From Mastigias papua (lineage: Eukaryota; Cnidaria; Scyphozoa; Rhizostomeae; Mastigiidae), in contig OZ025277.1 of NCBI GenBank assembly GCA_964019165.1, positions 10,773,534 through 10,837,533 on the forward strand: a stretch of 64,000 bases of DNA, given 5' to 3'. The position numbers were made by a program, and so were the translations under genes. How positions within the stretch are numbered: position 1 is the first letter of the stretch; every line of letters starts with the position of its first letter. The notes below the pieces were generated by a model. The model saw nothing but the letters and a program-made list of their open reading frames with translations, made no database searches and was not told where the DNA came from. Of this stretch, positions 53,040-64,000 are shown in pieces.

Positions 53040-55080
53040 CACTGGAAACAAAGCTTCATTGAACCTCTTTTTCATTTAGTGATAGTTACCATAGTTATTG
53101 CAGGTCTACCCACAAATAGACATTTTTGTTACTTTCTCAACTTGGCTATCTGAGGAATTAATATTCAATCAGACTTATGTATATTTGGACAAGAATATAT
53201 TATTATATGAGAATCAGTCTGATTTTCAACTCTTACATCTTGTTGCTACAGCCCTTATGGTTGGCTCCAATGATTTATGCAAGAATATAGATAAAGGACA
53301 TTACACTAGTCTAATCTGAATTGACTTGGAGAAGGATTTTAACATAGTTGATCTGGAAACCTCACTCAAAAATGCAAATGTATAGAGTAGCTTATGTGGA
53401 ACATGACATACTTTGATAACAGTAGGCAAATTTGCAGGGTAGATGGCACTCCCTCTTATCAAAGAGATACATTTTGTAGAATTACTGTAAGCTATTGTCT
53501 TGGCCCACATCCATTCATTATGTACCACAATGAGTTGCCTCTTTCTTTGCAGAAATCTAATGTCATCATGTATGCCAATGATACATCCCTTTTCCTCTCC
53601 TCAGATTAGTTTAATGAACTAGAATTCCCTTAAACGTAAATCAATTGAAGCTGCAGGATTGACTTCATGTATACAACTTTCTTTGACTGCTGTGAGGGTA
53701 CACTCACATTTTATAGTCTCTGCTCCAAACATCTGTAAGAATGAAAGCCACCATGAAATCCGGAAGTTATTTAGCTCGACTAGGATGAACATCATAGTTA
53801 CTGGCTTATTGTTGAATATGTTGAAGTAAGATTTTTCATGTCTAATGGCTTCCATTATAAAATTTCGGTTTTTGGTACCTCCTAAGTAATAACCCTGGAG
53901 GAGAAAACAGACTTTCCTAGGAAATTGTAGCATTGGTTGTACTCATAATAATTGGGCTGTGCCCGGAAAGGCTCTTGATTGAGCATGAGTGCCTAAAGTA
54001 TGGTTGTTTTTAGAGCATGATTTATTGAGCATGAGGAGATTTGAAGTTGTATCTTAGGAGAATTTTTTCTCTCTATCACAGGCAAAGACTTCCCTAAATT
54101 TCAACTCAAATCATCATTAGGCAAATCCTTTAAGACCATGTGTATGCCGTGGTAATCCATAATCGTCCTTTCTCACTCTGATGAGTGGATAGTCATACCC
54201 TGCAAGTGAATCACAACTTGTAGCAGAGCAACCTAGATTGAAGGCCCTATTCCTGGCGTGGAATCCCCATTTTGTTTTCCTTGGATCTCCAGCCTTTTCT
54301 ATGCATTTTGAATGAGTCTTAGGAGGGATGCAAAACAGAGTTCCCAACCTGTTCAAGGAGCTGAACCTTTGTTTTGCTTAGTGCAAGATCTGATAAATAT
54401 CAAGTTTCTTGGTTTCGTCTATTAAAGTGTATTTGAAAGATGTTTGCATCTTTCACATCTTCTTTCAATGCCCATTCTTTATCCACTTGGAATGTCTTGT
54501 TTCTTCTACTCTCACAGCAGACAGTTGATTTATCCCTCACTATTGGCACAATTTTTATCAAAATCAATCAAGAATTATCTTACATTTCAGAATGCAGGAT
54601 GGTGAATGGCTAACTTTGACCAATAGAGTATCGATTAGTTCTCCTGTAAAGTCAGACAATCATAATCATGGCTGGTCAACTATTAGAGACCTTGTAGAAA
54701 AAAGACAGCCATAATGATATGCCAGAGTTTTAGTTCACTTGCCCAGCCTGTTTTAGAGAATTATTCTTAACATTTTCTGACACTATAGAAAGTTACAATA
54801 CTCATCAGAAACTGATCTTGCCAAAGACCAAAAGCAATGATCAAAAGATGTCCTTTTCATAGTTGAAAACTGTGGAACAGCCTAAGAAACACAGATAAAC
54901 AGCCACCCACCTTGAAAACCAGTAAAGATCTGCTATTGATGGGGACAGCTTTTATTTCATTTTTACATTCATTTCGCAGGCAAATGTCGTTTTTCTGAGT
55001 TTTGGGTTTTCTTCTATTTGTATTTTTTTTCAATAAGGTTACCCAGAGTTAACAATCACTTTCTTAAAAGCTAAAAGTTT
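53040..55080 (+). pseudogene. Decayed LINE reverse transcriptase, copy 1
   Basis: Fragments of a non-LTR RT appear in successive plus-strand frames: 'LVATALMVGSNDLCKNIDKG' (53240-53300), 'IDLEKDFNIVD' after a stop (53319), and 'LGPHPFIMYHNELPLSLQKS' then 'VIMYANDTSLFLSSD' (53490-53608). The catalytic YADD has become YAND. A C-terminal fragment ending 'LFIVENCGTA' lies at 54780-54890. Stops and shifts are frequent. The order matches the RT of a CR1/Jockey-like LINE. Confidence 0.75.
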
Positions 55081-55139
55081 ATGAAAATACAATATAAGAA
55101 CTTGTTCACCAACTAGTTCATTTGAAACCTAAAAACTAG

Positions 55140-55940
55140 TCAAATTCTATTTGATCCATGGGATTGCCCAGAACATATGTGAAGCCATTAGACAGCTTTA
55201 CTATCTGTGAATCTCAAGTCACATTTATGAGTGTTGGAAACTATGCAAACATACTAATACTGTGAAGACAATGGCAAATTGAGCCCTTGCTCTTGTTAAG
55301 TATTCAATGAAATATCTACCACCTGATATACTCAATTACATATAGAGCCCCCAAATAGTTACAGTTGTTCCGTATGGAGCTGCTGTAGTGAATAAAAAAT
55401 TGATATCTTGCAAAAATCCAAAACAATACTGCTAGAATTGTAACCAACAACCAATACTATGATTGCACTACTCCAGTAATCCAGAATCTTTGCTATTCAA
55501 TGAGCTGTGATCTTGTAAGAAAATAAACAGCCACATTTACATACAATTCTTTAAATTCACTAGCCCAGGCATACATGAGAGAATTACATAGTCTTAAATT
55601 GTTTTTAATATATGAGAACAGTTAATATGCTCATCATCAGAAACTGATCTTACAATACCACTCCTAAGAAAAACCAATGGCCAGAGGGGTTTTTATATTC
55701 ACAGTTTAAAACTGTGGAACAGTCTAGAAACACAAACAAAACTGCCACCTACCCTCAAAAATCCTACAAAGACCTGCTTTTTACAAATACAGATTTTATT
55801 TCAGTTTTACAGTCTTTCTTTTGTCTATTATTCTTGCAAGATATATTTTGAATTAGACATGTAGGTAACTTTTGTTCTTAGTCCTAAATTTGTTTCATAT
55901 TCTTATATATTTATTTTTTATTTATATTCCTGAAATAAAC
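55140..55940 (+). pseudogene. Decayed LINE RT C-terminus, copy 2
   Basis: A second copy of the same 3' region, with 'ARIVTNNQYYDCTTPVIQNL' (55433-55492), 'CYSMSCDLVRK', and a tail equivalent to 'YIHSLKLWNSLE' near 55710. The stretch 55500-55800 is clearly related to 54700-54970, so two copies lie head to tail. There are no intact frames. Confidence 0.7.
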
Positions 55941-56898
55941 TAGAATCAGCAATGATTTGTTACAAGCTATGGCTTATGACTACACTCTATAGAAACTCTT
56001 CAACTATCAGTTTTGTAGACTGTGCTTGAAGCTTTTAGCCCCATGCCCCCATTGATCAATCTATATCAGTAAAAGTCAATCAGAAATCATGCTCTCTTTA
56101 TTGTGCAAAGGAGATATTCTGTTGCTAGATGGTCCATCTTGAATGTACCTTTTACTTGTTACTTCCAACACATGACCTGTCATGTTGTCAAAATTGGATG
56201 AAGTTCAAACTGCTCTATTTTCAGAACAAGAAGAGATGTTGAGCTAAAATTTCCAGATCTTGTTTATCTCTTGGTTATCTATCTTACATTTAAAAATCAA
56301 CTAGCACTACGATGGTTGGTTACATTTCCACTGATTTTGTCCTTCTTGGATGTGAAATACCCCTTATCCACTGTTTATTTGAAAAGCCACTGTATGCAGT
56401 ATACATTGTCACATTGGCAACCTGGAATCTGACACCCCCTCTTCAATAAAATATTCTAGTGTCAGCACTGGGCCCATATTGTTATGTTAAGTTAAAGACT
56501 ATATTGTTTACAAATTTAGTCACCACAGTAACTTTGGATGCATGAAATTTAGTTTTTTCAAGGGAGGGGCCAACCACTAAACTGTCAATGCATACATCTC
56601 TTGTATACAGCCAGGATCCCTCCATAATTCCAGCACAGGCCCCATGATTGATTGTCATCATTAATCAGTAATCAATCACAGATTTGTATGATATGTGATC
56701 TTTGTTGTGATCTAACATGCTATCTTTATTGTGCATAGAACACAGTCAATTTTTGGATGTATGCTCTATGATTTTATGATATTTTGATATGAAAAGTTAG
56801 TCCTTATTATTTCTGGTATAGTTCATTGAATTTTAGTTTGATTGACTTTCAGATTTATATCAATAGAAGTGTTTTCAAATCAAATATTGAATTTGGGC
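55941..56898. other. Intergenic, no supported feature
   Basis: AT-rich sequence with no long frame, transposon end or RNA motif that I can recognise. Confidence 0.4.
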
Positions 56899-59800
56899 TG
56901 TTATAAGCCATAAGGTGTTGTACAAGAAAGCGATAAATTTTGTAGCAGCATGTGTATACTTGTGTAAAAAGCGACTGACTAATAAATCACGTGTAAACGA
57001 TATTAAAATGAAGAATAGTTTCTGCGCATGCTCGGAGTAAATGGTACTCAACATAACAATAATAAAGTAAGTGTTAAAGAATAAATGGTCTCTGATTGTA
57101 TCTCTCAATACGCCCCCTCAATCTTGAGTCCATTTATAATGTTCTTGTGATTAGTTTTGCATAAAGGCTTTGTTAAAATATCCGCTAGGTTTTCATCTGT
57201 TGGCACGTATTTGAAGATGATGTCCTTCTGCTCTTTAATGAAGTAATAGCGTACATCAATGTGTTTGGTACGTTGGTGTTGCCTCGTTCCTTCACTTGTC
57301 AATGATAAAGCACCTTGGTTATCACAATACATAATTGAAGAGGACAATTGTGGCAATGATAATAAGGAACAAAGAGTCCGTAAATATATCATTTCTTTTG
57401 CAGCTTCTGCTAGTGCTATAAATTCTGCCTCACAAGATGACAATGATACGGTTGATTGTTTACGTGATCTCCAAGATATTGGTGCACTGCCTAGTGTAAT
57501 GATATAGCCTGATGTAGATCTTCTGTCGTTAGGATCACTTGCCCAATCTGAATCTGTGTAACCGATCAACTGCCCATTGGTTGGACTAAAAGTCAACTTG
57601 ACGGCTTTCGTCCCTTTTAGATAGCGAAAAACTCTTTTTACTGCCTTGATGTGCTCCTCAGATGGTTTTTCTAAGTATTGCGAGAGCTTTGATACAATCC
57701 AACTGATATCTGGTCTAGTTGCGGTAGCCAGATAAATTAAACTGCCAATTGCTTGTCGGTAAGGAAAGTTTGGTGAATGTTCGTTTTCATTTCTTGGTTT
57801 TAAAATTAATTGCTTCTCTCCTGGTGTACTAATGACTTTGCAATCTGACATTTTGAAACGTTCAAGAATAGATTCTATGTATCGTTGTTGGCTCATTTCA
57901 ACTTTTCTGCCAGGTAATCTCTGAAAATCTATCCCAAGGAACCATTTCAGTTCTCCACGATCATCCATGCGAAATTTGTTAGAAAGTAGGTCTTTCACTT
58001 CACGAATCAGTTCCAATTCGCTGCTACATATCAGAATATCATCTACCCAAAATAAGATAAATACTTGCTCACCTTTGGTAGTGCTTTTGTATATGCATGG
58101 ATCTATTATGCTTGATGTAAAGCCTTGACTCTTTAGAAAGCTGGTCAATGTGGTGTGCCAATTTCTACCACTCTGCTTGAGACCGTATAAGGACTTTAGA
58201 AGATGACAGGTAAGTGGTATTCCTGATTCGTTTCTCTCTTCATATCCAGGTGGCTGTTGAATGTAGATCTCTTTGTCGATGGGTGCGTTAAGGTACGCCC
58301 CCTTAACGTCCATTTGGTGAATAAGAAGATTATCATTTGCTGCCTTTTGAAGTAAGGTACGTATAGATGTAAAACGTGCTGTTGGAGAATAAGTCTCTTC
58401 GTAATCAATTCCCTGAATCTGAGTGAATCCACGAGCTACGTACCTGGCTTTGTACTGAACTTCTCCGGGTTTTGAGCTTTGTTTGATAGTATAGACCCAT
58501 CGTCCTTTAGTTTCTTGACGTGATTTCGGCAAAACTGTAAGGTTCCACGTTTGATTTTCTGTAAGTGTATGTATTTCATGATCCATGGCTGCTTTCCATT
58601 TTGTGGAATCTGGAGAGCTCATGGCTTCTTCGTAGGACTGAGGAATTTCTGGGATGACAGAATAAGCATAGTCGACATTCGCACTTGCTGTCATGTAGTA
58701 GTCTTTGAAGTGTGTTGGAACTCTGACTTCGCGTTGTGGCCTTTCTTTGTTTTTCAACTTGGGCTCCTCGTCAGTATATTCCCTGGACTGGTGATGTTCT
58801 CCATCAATTGGACTTGCTATGTCATTTATTTTTTGGTTCTCTAGGTTTTCGTGTACTCTCTCTGGTGGTTTGTACGGATAATGTGTATCCTCTACTTCTA
58901 GCTGCTGAAAGCGTACATTACGTGAAGTGGTAATGCTGTTGTTCGTAGGATTGAGAACATAGTACCCTTTATTTATGGGGTTAATCCCAAGAAATGTGCC
59001 ATCTTCTCCTCTAGCATCCAATTTTCCTTTTGCGCCTTCTTTGTAAAATATACACGAAGTTCCGAATGGATGTAGATGTTTCATGTCAGGTTTGTGTCCG
59101 GTAAATAACTCATATGCAGTGCTCTTTGTACGGCGTTGATAACTCCGATTTCTTAAGTACTGTGCGTATCTGACTGCAAAAGGCCAAAATATTCTCGCTA
59201 TGTTGGCATCTGAACGTAAACACCTTGCCATTTCCATCAAACTCCTCCAATTGCGTTCGGATTTTCCGTTTTGGTAAGGGGAATAGGGTGCAGTTGATGT
59301 TTGTTTGATGCCATTATCAATAAGAATTTTCTGAAATGATTTACTCATGTATTCAGCTCCATTGTCACTGTGTATCTCACTGATTTTTCCTATGGGTGCG
59401 ACGTCTGCTATAAGGCTCTTTAAAGCTGTGCTTGCTTCGTCTTTAGATCTTAGGAAATATACAAATACCATGCTTGAATACTCGTCCACAAAGTTGATGA
59501 TATAATTATAGCCTTCTCTTGACTTTGGACTTATAGGTCCGCAAATATCTGAATGTATTCTTTCCAAAGGGTGTGTGGCATGTATAGGCTTTTCGTCATT
59601 TGATTTTGGCAATTTGCTCATTTTGTTTCTCTGACAGGTTAAACATGGCTCTTTCTTGCTTGTTTGTGTTATTGACATGCCTTGTGTAATAGACTGGAGT
59701 TTTAAAATATCCTCATAATTCATATGACCAAGAATAGTGTGCCATTCTTGCAGTGTTTTCGTAGTAGCTGCTACAGCATTCTCACTTTTTAGAAAATACA

Positions 59801-59984
59801 GTTGTCCCTGTCTCTCAAAATTGAAGTGCGTTCCCCCTGAAACTAATTTTCCAGTTCCTTTTTTGAATATGACTTCTGCTCCGCAATCTGTGGCTGCTCG
59901 TACAGAAAAAAGACTTGTTGGAAATGTTGGGGCTAAAAGTGCATTCTTTAATGTAACATTTCGCGATATCCCGTTGGAATCTAA
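56899..59984 (-). mobile_element. 5'-truncated Copia retrotransposon
   Basis: The 3' LTR is about 212 bp (56899-57110). On the minus strand it starts TATTGAGAGATACAATCAGA and ends ...GGCTTATAACA. A purine tract GAGGGGGCG abuts it. The coding region is related to, but clearly different from, the Copia element at 48.5-52.8 kb. Homology stops inside the protease/pre-integrase region at 59984, exactly where a MITE begins. No gag or 5' LTR is found beyond it, so the rest was deleted. Confidence 0.85.
57105..59984 (-). CDS. Copia polyprotein, partial: pre-integrase to RNase H
   Basis: The frame is open from 59984 to the stop at 57105. The first internal Met is at 59723, but homology extends upstream ('KTLQEWHTILGHMNYEDILK'), so the start is lost. 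Domains: GAG-pre-integrase ('PCLTCQRNKMSKLPKSND'), integrase ('IHSDICGPISPKSREGYNYI', 'SDNGAEYMSKSF', 'PYQNGKSERNW'), reverse transcriptase ('HQMDVKGAYLNAPIDKEIYI', 'FILFWVDDILICSS') and RNase H ('IGYTDSDWASDPNDRRSTSG', 'SLSSCEAEFIALAEAAKEMI'). Apart from the missing N-terminus there is no break. Confidence 0.92.
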   Translation of the reverse strand, partial: LDSNGISRNVTLKNALLAPTFPTSLFSVRAATDCGAEVIFKKGTGKLVSGGTHFNFERQGQLYFLKSENAVAATTKTLQEWHTILGHMNYEDILKLQSITQGMSITQTSKKEPCLTCQRNKMSKLPKSNDEKPIHATHPLERIHSDICGPISPKSREGYNYIINFVDEYSSMVFVYFLRSKDEASTALKSLIADVAPIGKISEIHSDNGAEYMSKSFQKILIDNGIKQTSTAPYSPYQNGKSERNWRSLMEMARCLRSDANIARIFWPFAVRYAQYLRNRSYQRRTKSTAYELFTGHKPDMKHLHPFGTSCIFYKEGAKGKLDARGEDGTFLGINPINKGYYVLNPTNNSITTSRNVRFQQLEVEDTHYPYKPPERVHENLENQKINDIASPIDGEHHQSREYTDEEPKLKNKERPQREVRVPTHFKDYYMTASANVDYAYSVIPEIPQSYEEAMSSPDSTKWKAAMDHEIHTLTENQTWNLTVLPKSRQETKGRWVYTIKQSSKPGEVQYKARYVARGFTQIQGIDYEETYSPTARFTSIRTLLQKAANDNLLIHQMDVKGAYLNAPIDKEIYIQQPPGYEERNESGIPLTCHLLKSLYGLKQSGRNWHTTLTSFLKSQGFTSSIIDPCIYKSTTKGEQVFILFWVDDILICSSELELIREVKDLLSNKFRMDDRGELKWFLGIDFQRLPGRKVEMSQQRYIESILERFKMSDCKVISTPGEKQLILKPRNENEHSPNFPYRQAIGSLIYLATATRPDISWIVSKLSQYLEKPSEEHIKAVKRVFRYLKGTKAVKLTFSPTNGQLIGYTDSDWASDPNDRRSTSGYIITLGSAPISWRSRKQSTVSLSSCEAEFIALAEAAKEMIYLRTLCSLLSLPQLSSSIMYCDNQGALSLTSEGTRQHQRTKHIDVRYYFIKEQKDIIFKYVPTDENLADILTKPLCKTNHKNIINGLKIEGAY

Positions 59985-60340
59985 AATTTAAAAATTAAAC
60001 GAGACTTACCTGTAAGTTGATGTTTGATTGTAATTCTTCTCTACCATCAGCAGGAACGGAGGAATCACATGAGAAGCGAGCGCACGCGCTACTGGTCATT
60101 CTTTAAAGCGTGAGTGATCACAGGAAGATAGTAAAATAGATAAATAATTATTAAATGACTGAAATGAAAATGAATGAAAATGAAACATTGCTCGTCATCA
60201 GCAGGACGGAGGAATACTGGGTGGGAATGGTATTAAAATTGTTTATGGGAGGGCATGTGATTCCTCCGTTCCTGCTGATGGTAGAGAAGAATTACAATCA
60301 AACATCAACTTACAGGTAAGTCTCGTTTAATTTTTAAATT
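59985..60340. mobile_element. MITE with 87-bp inverted repeats carrying outward splice-donor sequences
   Basis: The inverted repeats 59985-60071 and 60254-60340 match almost perfectly by eye. Each contains, reading outward, TTACAG|GTAAGT about 20-25 bp from its end, a consensus 5' splice site. The interior (180 bp) has further copies of CATCAGCAGGA.CGGAGGAAT (60197). A related non-terminal block follows at 60338-60390. There is no coding frame. Confidence 0.75.
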
Positions 60341-63300
60341 CTTCTCTACAATCAGCTACGTCACTACGGAATCCCATGAGACTTTAAAGCCCTGTGATCA
60401 CGAACCCATTATAGGCGAAAGAAATATGTAACGCATAGTTACACAATAAAAACAGGAGCATTGGGGAGTTTGCAGAGCTAGTAATAGCCACTAGTGTGCA
60501 CCAGTTATGAACATTACTGTGCAAATCGAAGTTTACACAAATGAGGGCGAAGGCATAATATCTAATTCAACATAGTTTGTTATATATAAAAAATAAGTGT
60601 AATGACAGTTACGACTCCTTATTCTCTAGTTCATGGACTGATATAAGTATCCCAGGAGAGAAGTCAAATTAGAAAGGACAACTGCTAAACTTACACAGTG
60701 ATGTATCTTTTTCTTTCCTTTTTTTTTTTTTGAAGATATCTCTAAGACTCGGATCTCACAAACACGTGTACCAGATTACTACACATCTACACAAACAACG
60801 TATAATAAATCCAATCAATCAAATTAAACGGAATGTTATAATTTTTTAAGTAATTTTAACACTACTAATTCAAATCAACATGAGTAACGCTTAAAACAGC
60901 GTCTCTGACTGAGTCTCTATATGCGATAACCAGTGAGAATTTTGAGGTAATTTCGTAATTTAAGGGGCGCTATGGTAATGTTACCTTGCGCATTTAGCAT
61001 TCCAATTGAGATTCAAACATCAAATAACAGCAAGTAAATGCATCTAACGCATTGCAATACGACTGATTATCCAAATTTATTCTAAGAGATAATCGAAATA
61101 ATTGACATTTAAAGTCTGAGTTTAACAAAACATATTGTGTTCTGGGTATCCCATCCGGACATTACGACTATTATAAATCAGAAAGCACAACATATAATTC
61201 TTTCTTTAACCCTTGTTGCCAGTTGGGTGATGGTATATAACGGTAAAGCAACTATTGTCATTGTACCTCAACTACAAGATGAATAAGTCCATTGCTAATC
61301 ATGTGCAACATTACACAAAGCAAAACTGGGTCTTCCACTGCAGAGGTTACAGTAACCTAACACGTATGTGGAGAAGTGCACCAGCATATATGCCAACTGG
61401 CCTTATCAGTGTACTGACCCATTTCACAAAGATTCTTTCTCCCTGGTAGTAGAGTTTTGTGGAGAATGCTAAATAGCTTGTTATGAGGTTTTAGTTCTTT
61501 GATGTGAAGCAAGGTGCAATCATGTGTTAAGACTGGCACCTGACCGAGAAAGCTAACCAACAGCTTCGTAGGACAGAGGGATTTAAATTGAAGATCTGGT
61601 GAGATATACAGTAGTCGCCATATGTCTCGATTAGTTGTGTAGAACTATATGAGAAATAGAAAGGAGGTTGCATTACTTAATAGTCCTAATAGGCTAAACT
61701 TAAATAAGAACCAAACCAGAATTCTGGCAATATTCTTAAATGCTAAAATAAGGACAATGACAAAAGAGATAGCCAATTTGGCTGCTCCCTCTATCAAACT
61801 GAGTCTTAAGACTCGAGAAAAGTAAAAGTTACATATACAGTATATGGCTGAAATTTTTTCCCGGAAAGGGAACATGCGCTGGACATCATCCATTCTGCGG
61901 AAGATTTATCGTTACAAGAAGGTTCACATGCAGCGTAGATGCTAATTTTCTATGGAAACCGGCCAATTGATGGAAATATCAGCCATTTCTATGCCACTTA
62001 TAAATTGACAGATAATACATGCATATGGCTGGTAGTAGAAATAGTGTTTGTCATTGCTCATAGTTGTAGGAACATAGGCTTGGTAAGCGGTTAAGTGCTT
62101 AGTCTCAAATGACTTCTTTCCACATTCCCTCCTAATTGCCAGGTTCTTTCACACTCAAAAAACCAAAGAGCATCTGATTAAGTGTGATCAAAAAACAGCT
62201 TCCCATGCTCTCAAGGAGGCATTTCATGTAGCAATAGCTAATGAAGTAATCCAGTCTGCCTAAAATAGGCTGTAGGCGGCAAAGGGTCTAATCAGCAAAA
62301 GAAAATCAATACGACTTTGGCCTCTGATAAGGCCAACACTTATGATGCTCCACACATATGTCTACAATGATTACTATTATTATTGACTACAATATATTGC
62401 TGTTGAAAAGTGGCATTTTCTCTAATTTTAAGTAACTTGTTTAATAATAATTGCGTAAAAGCAATAGCAGTAGCAGCGGCAAAATTGAATGGAATTGAGC
62501 ATTCTTAAGCATAGTAAAAGGAGAATTGCCACTTTAGTTGACCATAGTGACAACTTTGTAATAAATTCAAATGAACTCATTTTAGTAAAAATAAATTTTT
62601 TATGGTATCTGTCGATAATGCAAAAGCTCAAAACCACCGAGAAAGAGGGATGGCCTCTATCCAATAGGCTATGTAAGTCATCTGAAAGGAGACTTCTGTT
62701 CCTCCAGTTATTACGTAGTATTAGCATGGCGTCATGGCTATCTCTGTAGAGTGCTCAATTATTTCCTCAGAATGACACAATGAACCTAACAAATAAAGTA
62801 GTCAAGTGATTGCATAGCAGATTGACAAGTAGAATGCCATAATACGAATATGTAAGGTCAATAACGCCATGACATCCTGTAGTAATACATCTATACTGTC
62901 TTCAGTATGATATTTGTATCTATTTATACACATATCGAATAATGGAAGCATAGAGCTTGATCTTGGCCCTTGCGACATAAGATGGTATCTTCTCATCATT
63001 CGCTAGCTCTTATTGCAACATGGCAAATGTAAAGAACCTTGCCAGCAATAAAGCCACACTGACATGCACATGATAGTTTATAATTTGGACGAATATCATT
63101 GAATTTACTATCGGGAATTCTGCACACTTTCTACATTATTCAGCATAGTTTCCTCTGTGGTGCTTGGAGTTAGGATTTCGGAGTAGTGACTGTCGATGAC
63201 TAGTCGTTATAAATCACAGTGTGAGAGAATTGTTGCTACCCTACTAGAGAGTATGCAAACCAAACATTACCCACTGTGCACTATAGTAGACGGATGTTCT

Positions 63301-64000
63301 GCATGGAGAACTGACAAGTTCCTGAGATGTCGCTAAGCCGGAAGTATGAAGCTACATTATTAAGTCTTATGAAGTGATTGAACCTAAAAGATCATTCGAA
63401 TTTTGCCACAAAAGCACACTGACGGGCAACATTGTACGGTGGGCTGTTTCTCGCCAAGACACGCAATCGACTAAATAACTTGTTTCTCTCACAGTAAAAC
63501 TGCTGCTATCATGTACCCCCGTCCTGTTAAGCTGTCATCCGGTTTTTGAATGTGAAATGAGATCAGTGTGTCACAAAAAGAGGGGAGAGACATTACTTAA
63601 TACTTGCAGTTAGCCTGTCTGTTTATGTTACAGTAATGCTGTATCAATCTAAGATACTTAGAGTTACGTAAACTAACAAACAGTATACAACACATGGGCC
63701 CTTTTCCCGAGTCATGTAATTTCTACCTACATACAAATGACTAAAATCGTTCTGCTTAGTATCATCCATCTCATCATGCATCACTTTTACATTTTCAGCC
63801 TCTCCGGGAGAGGTTTGCCATATATTCATTAGAAACACGATTTCAGTCTGTGGGCTAAGACGAAAACTGCATACCCTGCAAAGGTATCATGCCCGGTGGG
63901 CAAAAGGCCGTTCTAGCCTGTGGTGATCTCATCATGCCTGGTAGGCAAACTTATAAGTTCTCTGGCAGAGCTGACATAAGCAATAAACCTAGCTAGATAA
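60341..64000. other. Region without a supported gene
   Basis: It begins with a diverged copy of the MITE inner sequence (60338-60390). The rest is AT-rich with short frames on both strands. A T-run lies at 60719-60732. Near the window end the phrase atcatgcc(c/t)ggt(g/a)ggcaaa occurs twice (63888-63905 and 63932-63951). I see no domain-level similarity or RNA gene. Confidence 0.5.

Noticed and set aside
61357..61560. Minus-strand 67-codon frame with several Cys and His
   Set aside because: Spacing fits no zinc-finger family I know, and there is no supporting exon structure.
62428..62749. Overlapping frames on both strands near 62.5-62.7 kb
   Set aside because: Peptides are unremarkable and unrecognised, with no splice context. 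Treated as chance.

Overview
This window is AT-rich animal DNA with spliced genes, short introns and a dense population of eukaryotic transposable elements. A sponge, or failing that a cnidarian, is the best guess. That guess rests on the kind of genes and transposons present (KDZ/HMGXB3-like SWIM gene, THAP/P elements, Penelope-like, BEL/Pao and Copia elements), not on a diagnostic gene, so it is inference. There is no bacterial-type operon, CRISPR array or clear tRNA/rRNA gene.

Layout. 0-1.7 kb: the 3' end of a Penelope-like retroelement with a GIY-YIG endonuclease, a long (TA)n microsatellite and a small DNA-transposon remnant. 1.7-9.7 kb: mostly non-coding, with two doubtful exons. 9.76-11.22 kb: a complete, apparently intact Tc1-type DNA transposon. 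11.5-15.95 kb (+): a 13-exon gene with a phase-consistent model of 637 aa. It has an OTU-like (vertnin-like) domain, with Asp where a catalytic Cys would be, and a PHD-type zinc finger. 16.16-24.91 kb (-), tail to tail with it: a many-exon gene with a SWIM-type zinc finger, further cysteine clusters and a KDZ transposase-like core (HMGXB3-like), with all three candidate acidic catalytic residues kept.

25.0-28.5 kb: a complete P-element-like transposon with 31-bp perfect terminal repeats, an 8-bp target duplication and an intact two-exon THAP transposase. It sits about 90 bp upstream of the start codon of the SWIM/KDZ gene. 28.98-44.70 kb: a 15.7-kb nested composite. A foldback element with long inverted arms (five 180-bp tandem units in each arm) and a 9-bp target duplication has been invaded by a LINE 3' end, a BEL/Pao retrotransposon with matching LTRs, a small MITE, a second and decayed P-type element, and a hAT-like non-autonomous element. 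Every nested insert has visible ends, and most have target duplications.

44.7-64 kb: mostly intergenic DNA with a GC-rich MITE, a complete Copia element with matching LTRs and one frameshift, decayed LINE copies, a 5'-truncated second Copia, and a MITE whose inverted repeats each carry an outward-facing consensus 5' splice site. The last 3.6 kb shows no convincing gene.

The two host-like genes are the only candidates for cellular function. Both have domain types known from transposon-derived or chromatin proteins. Their exons were assembled by eye from splice consensus and reading phase. The first gene is fully phase-consistent. The second has several unresolved joins.
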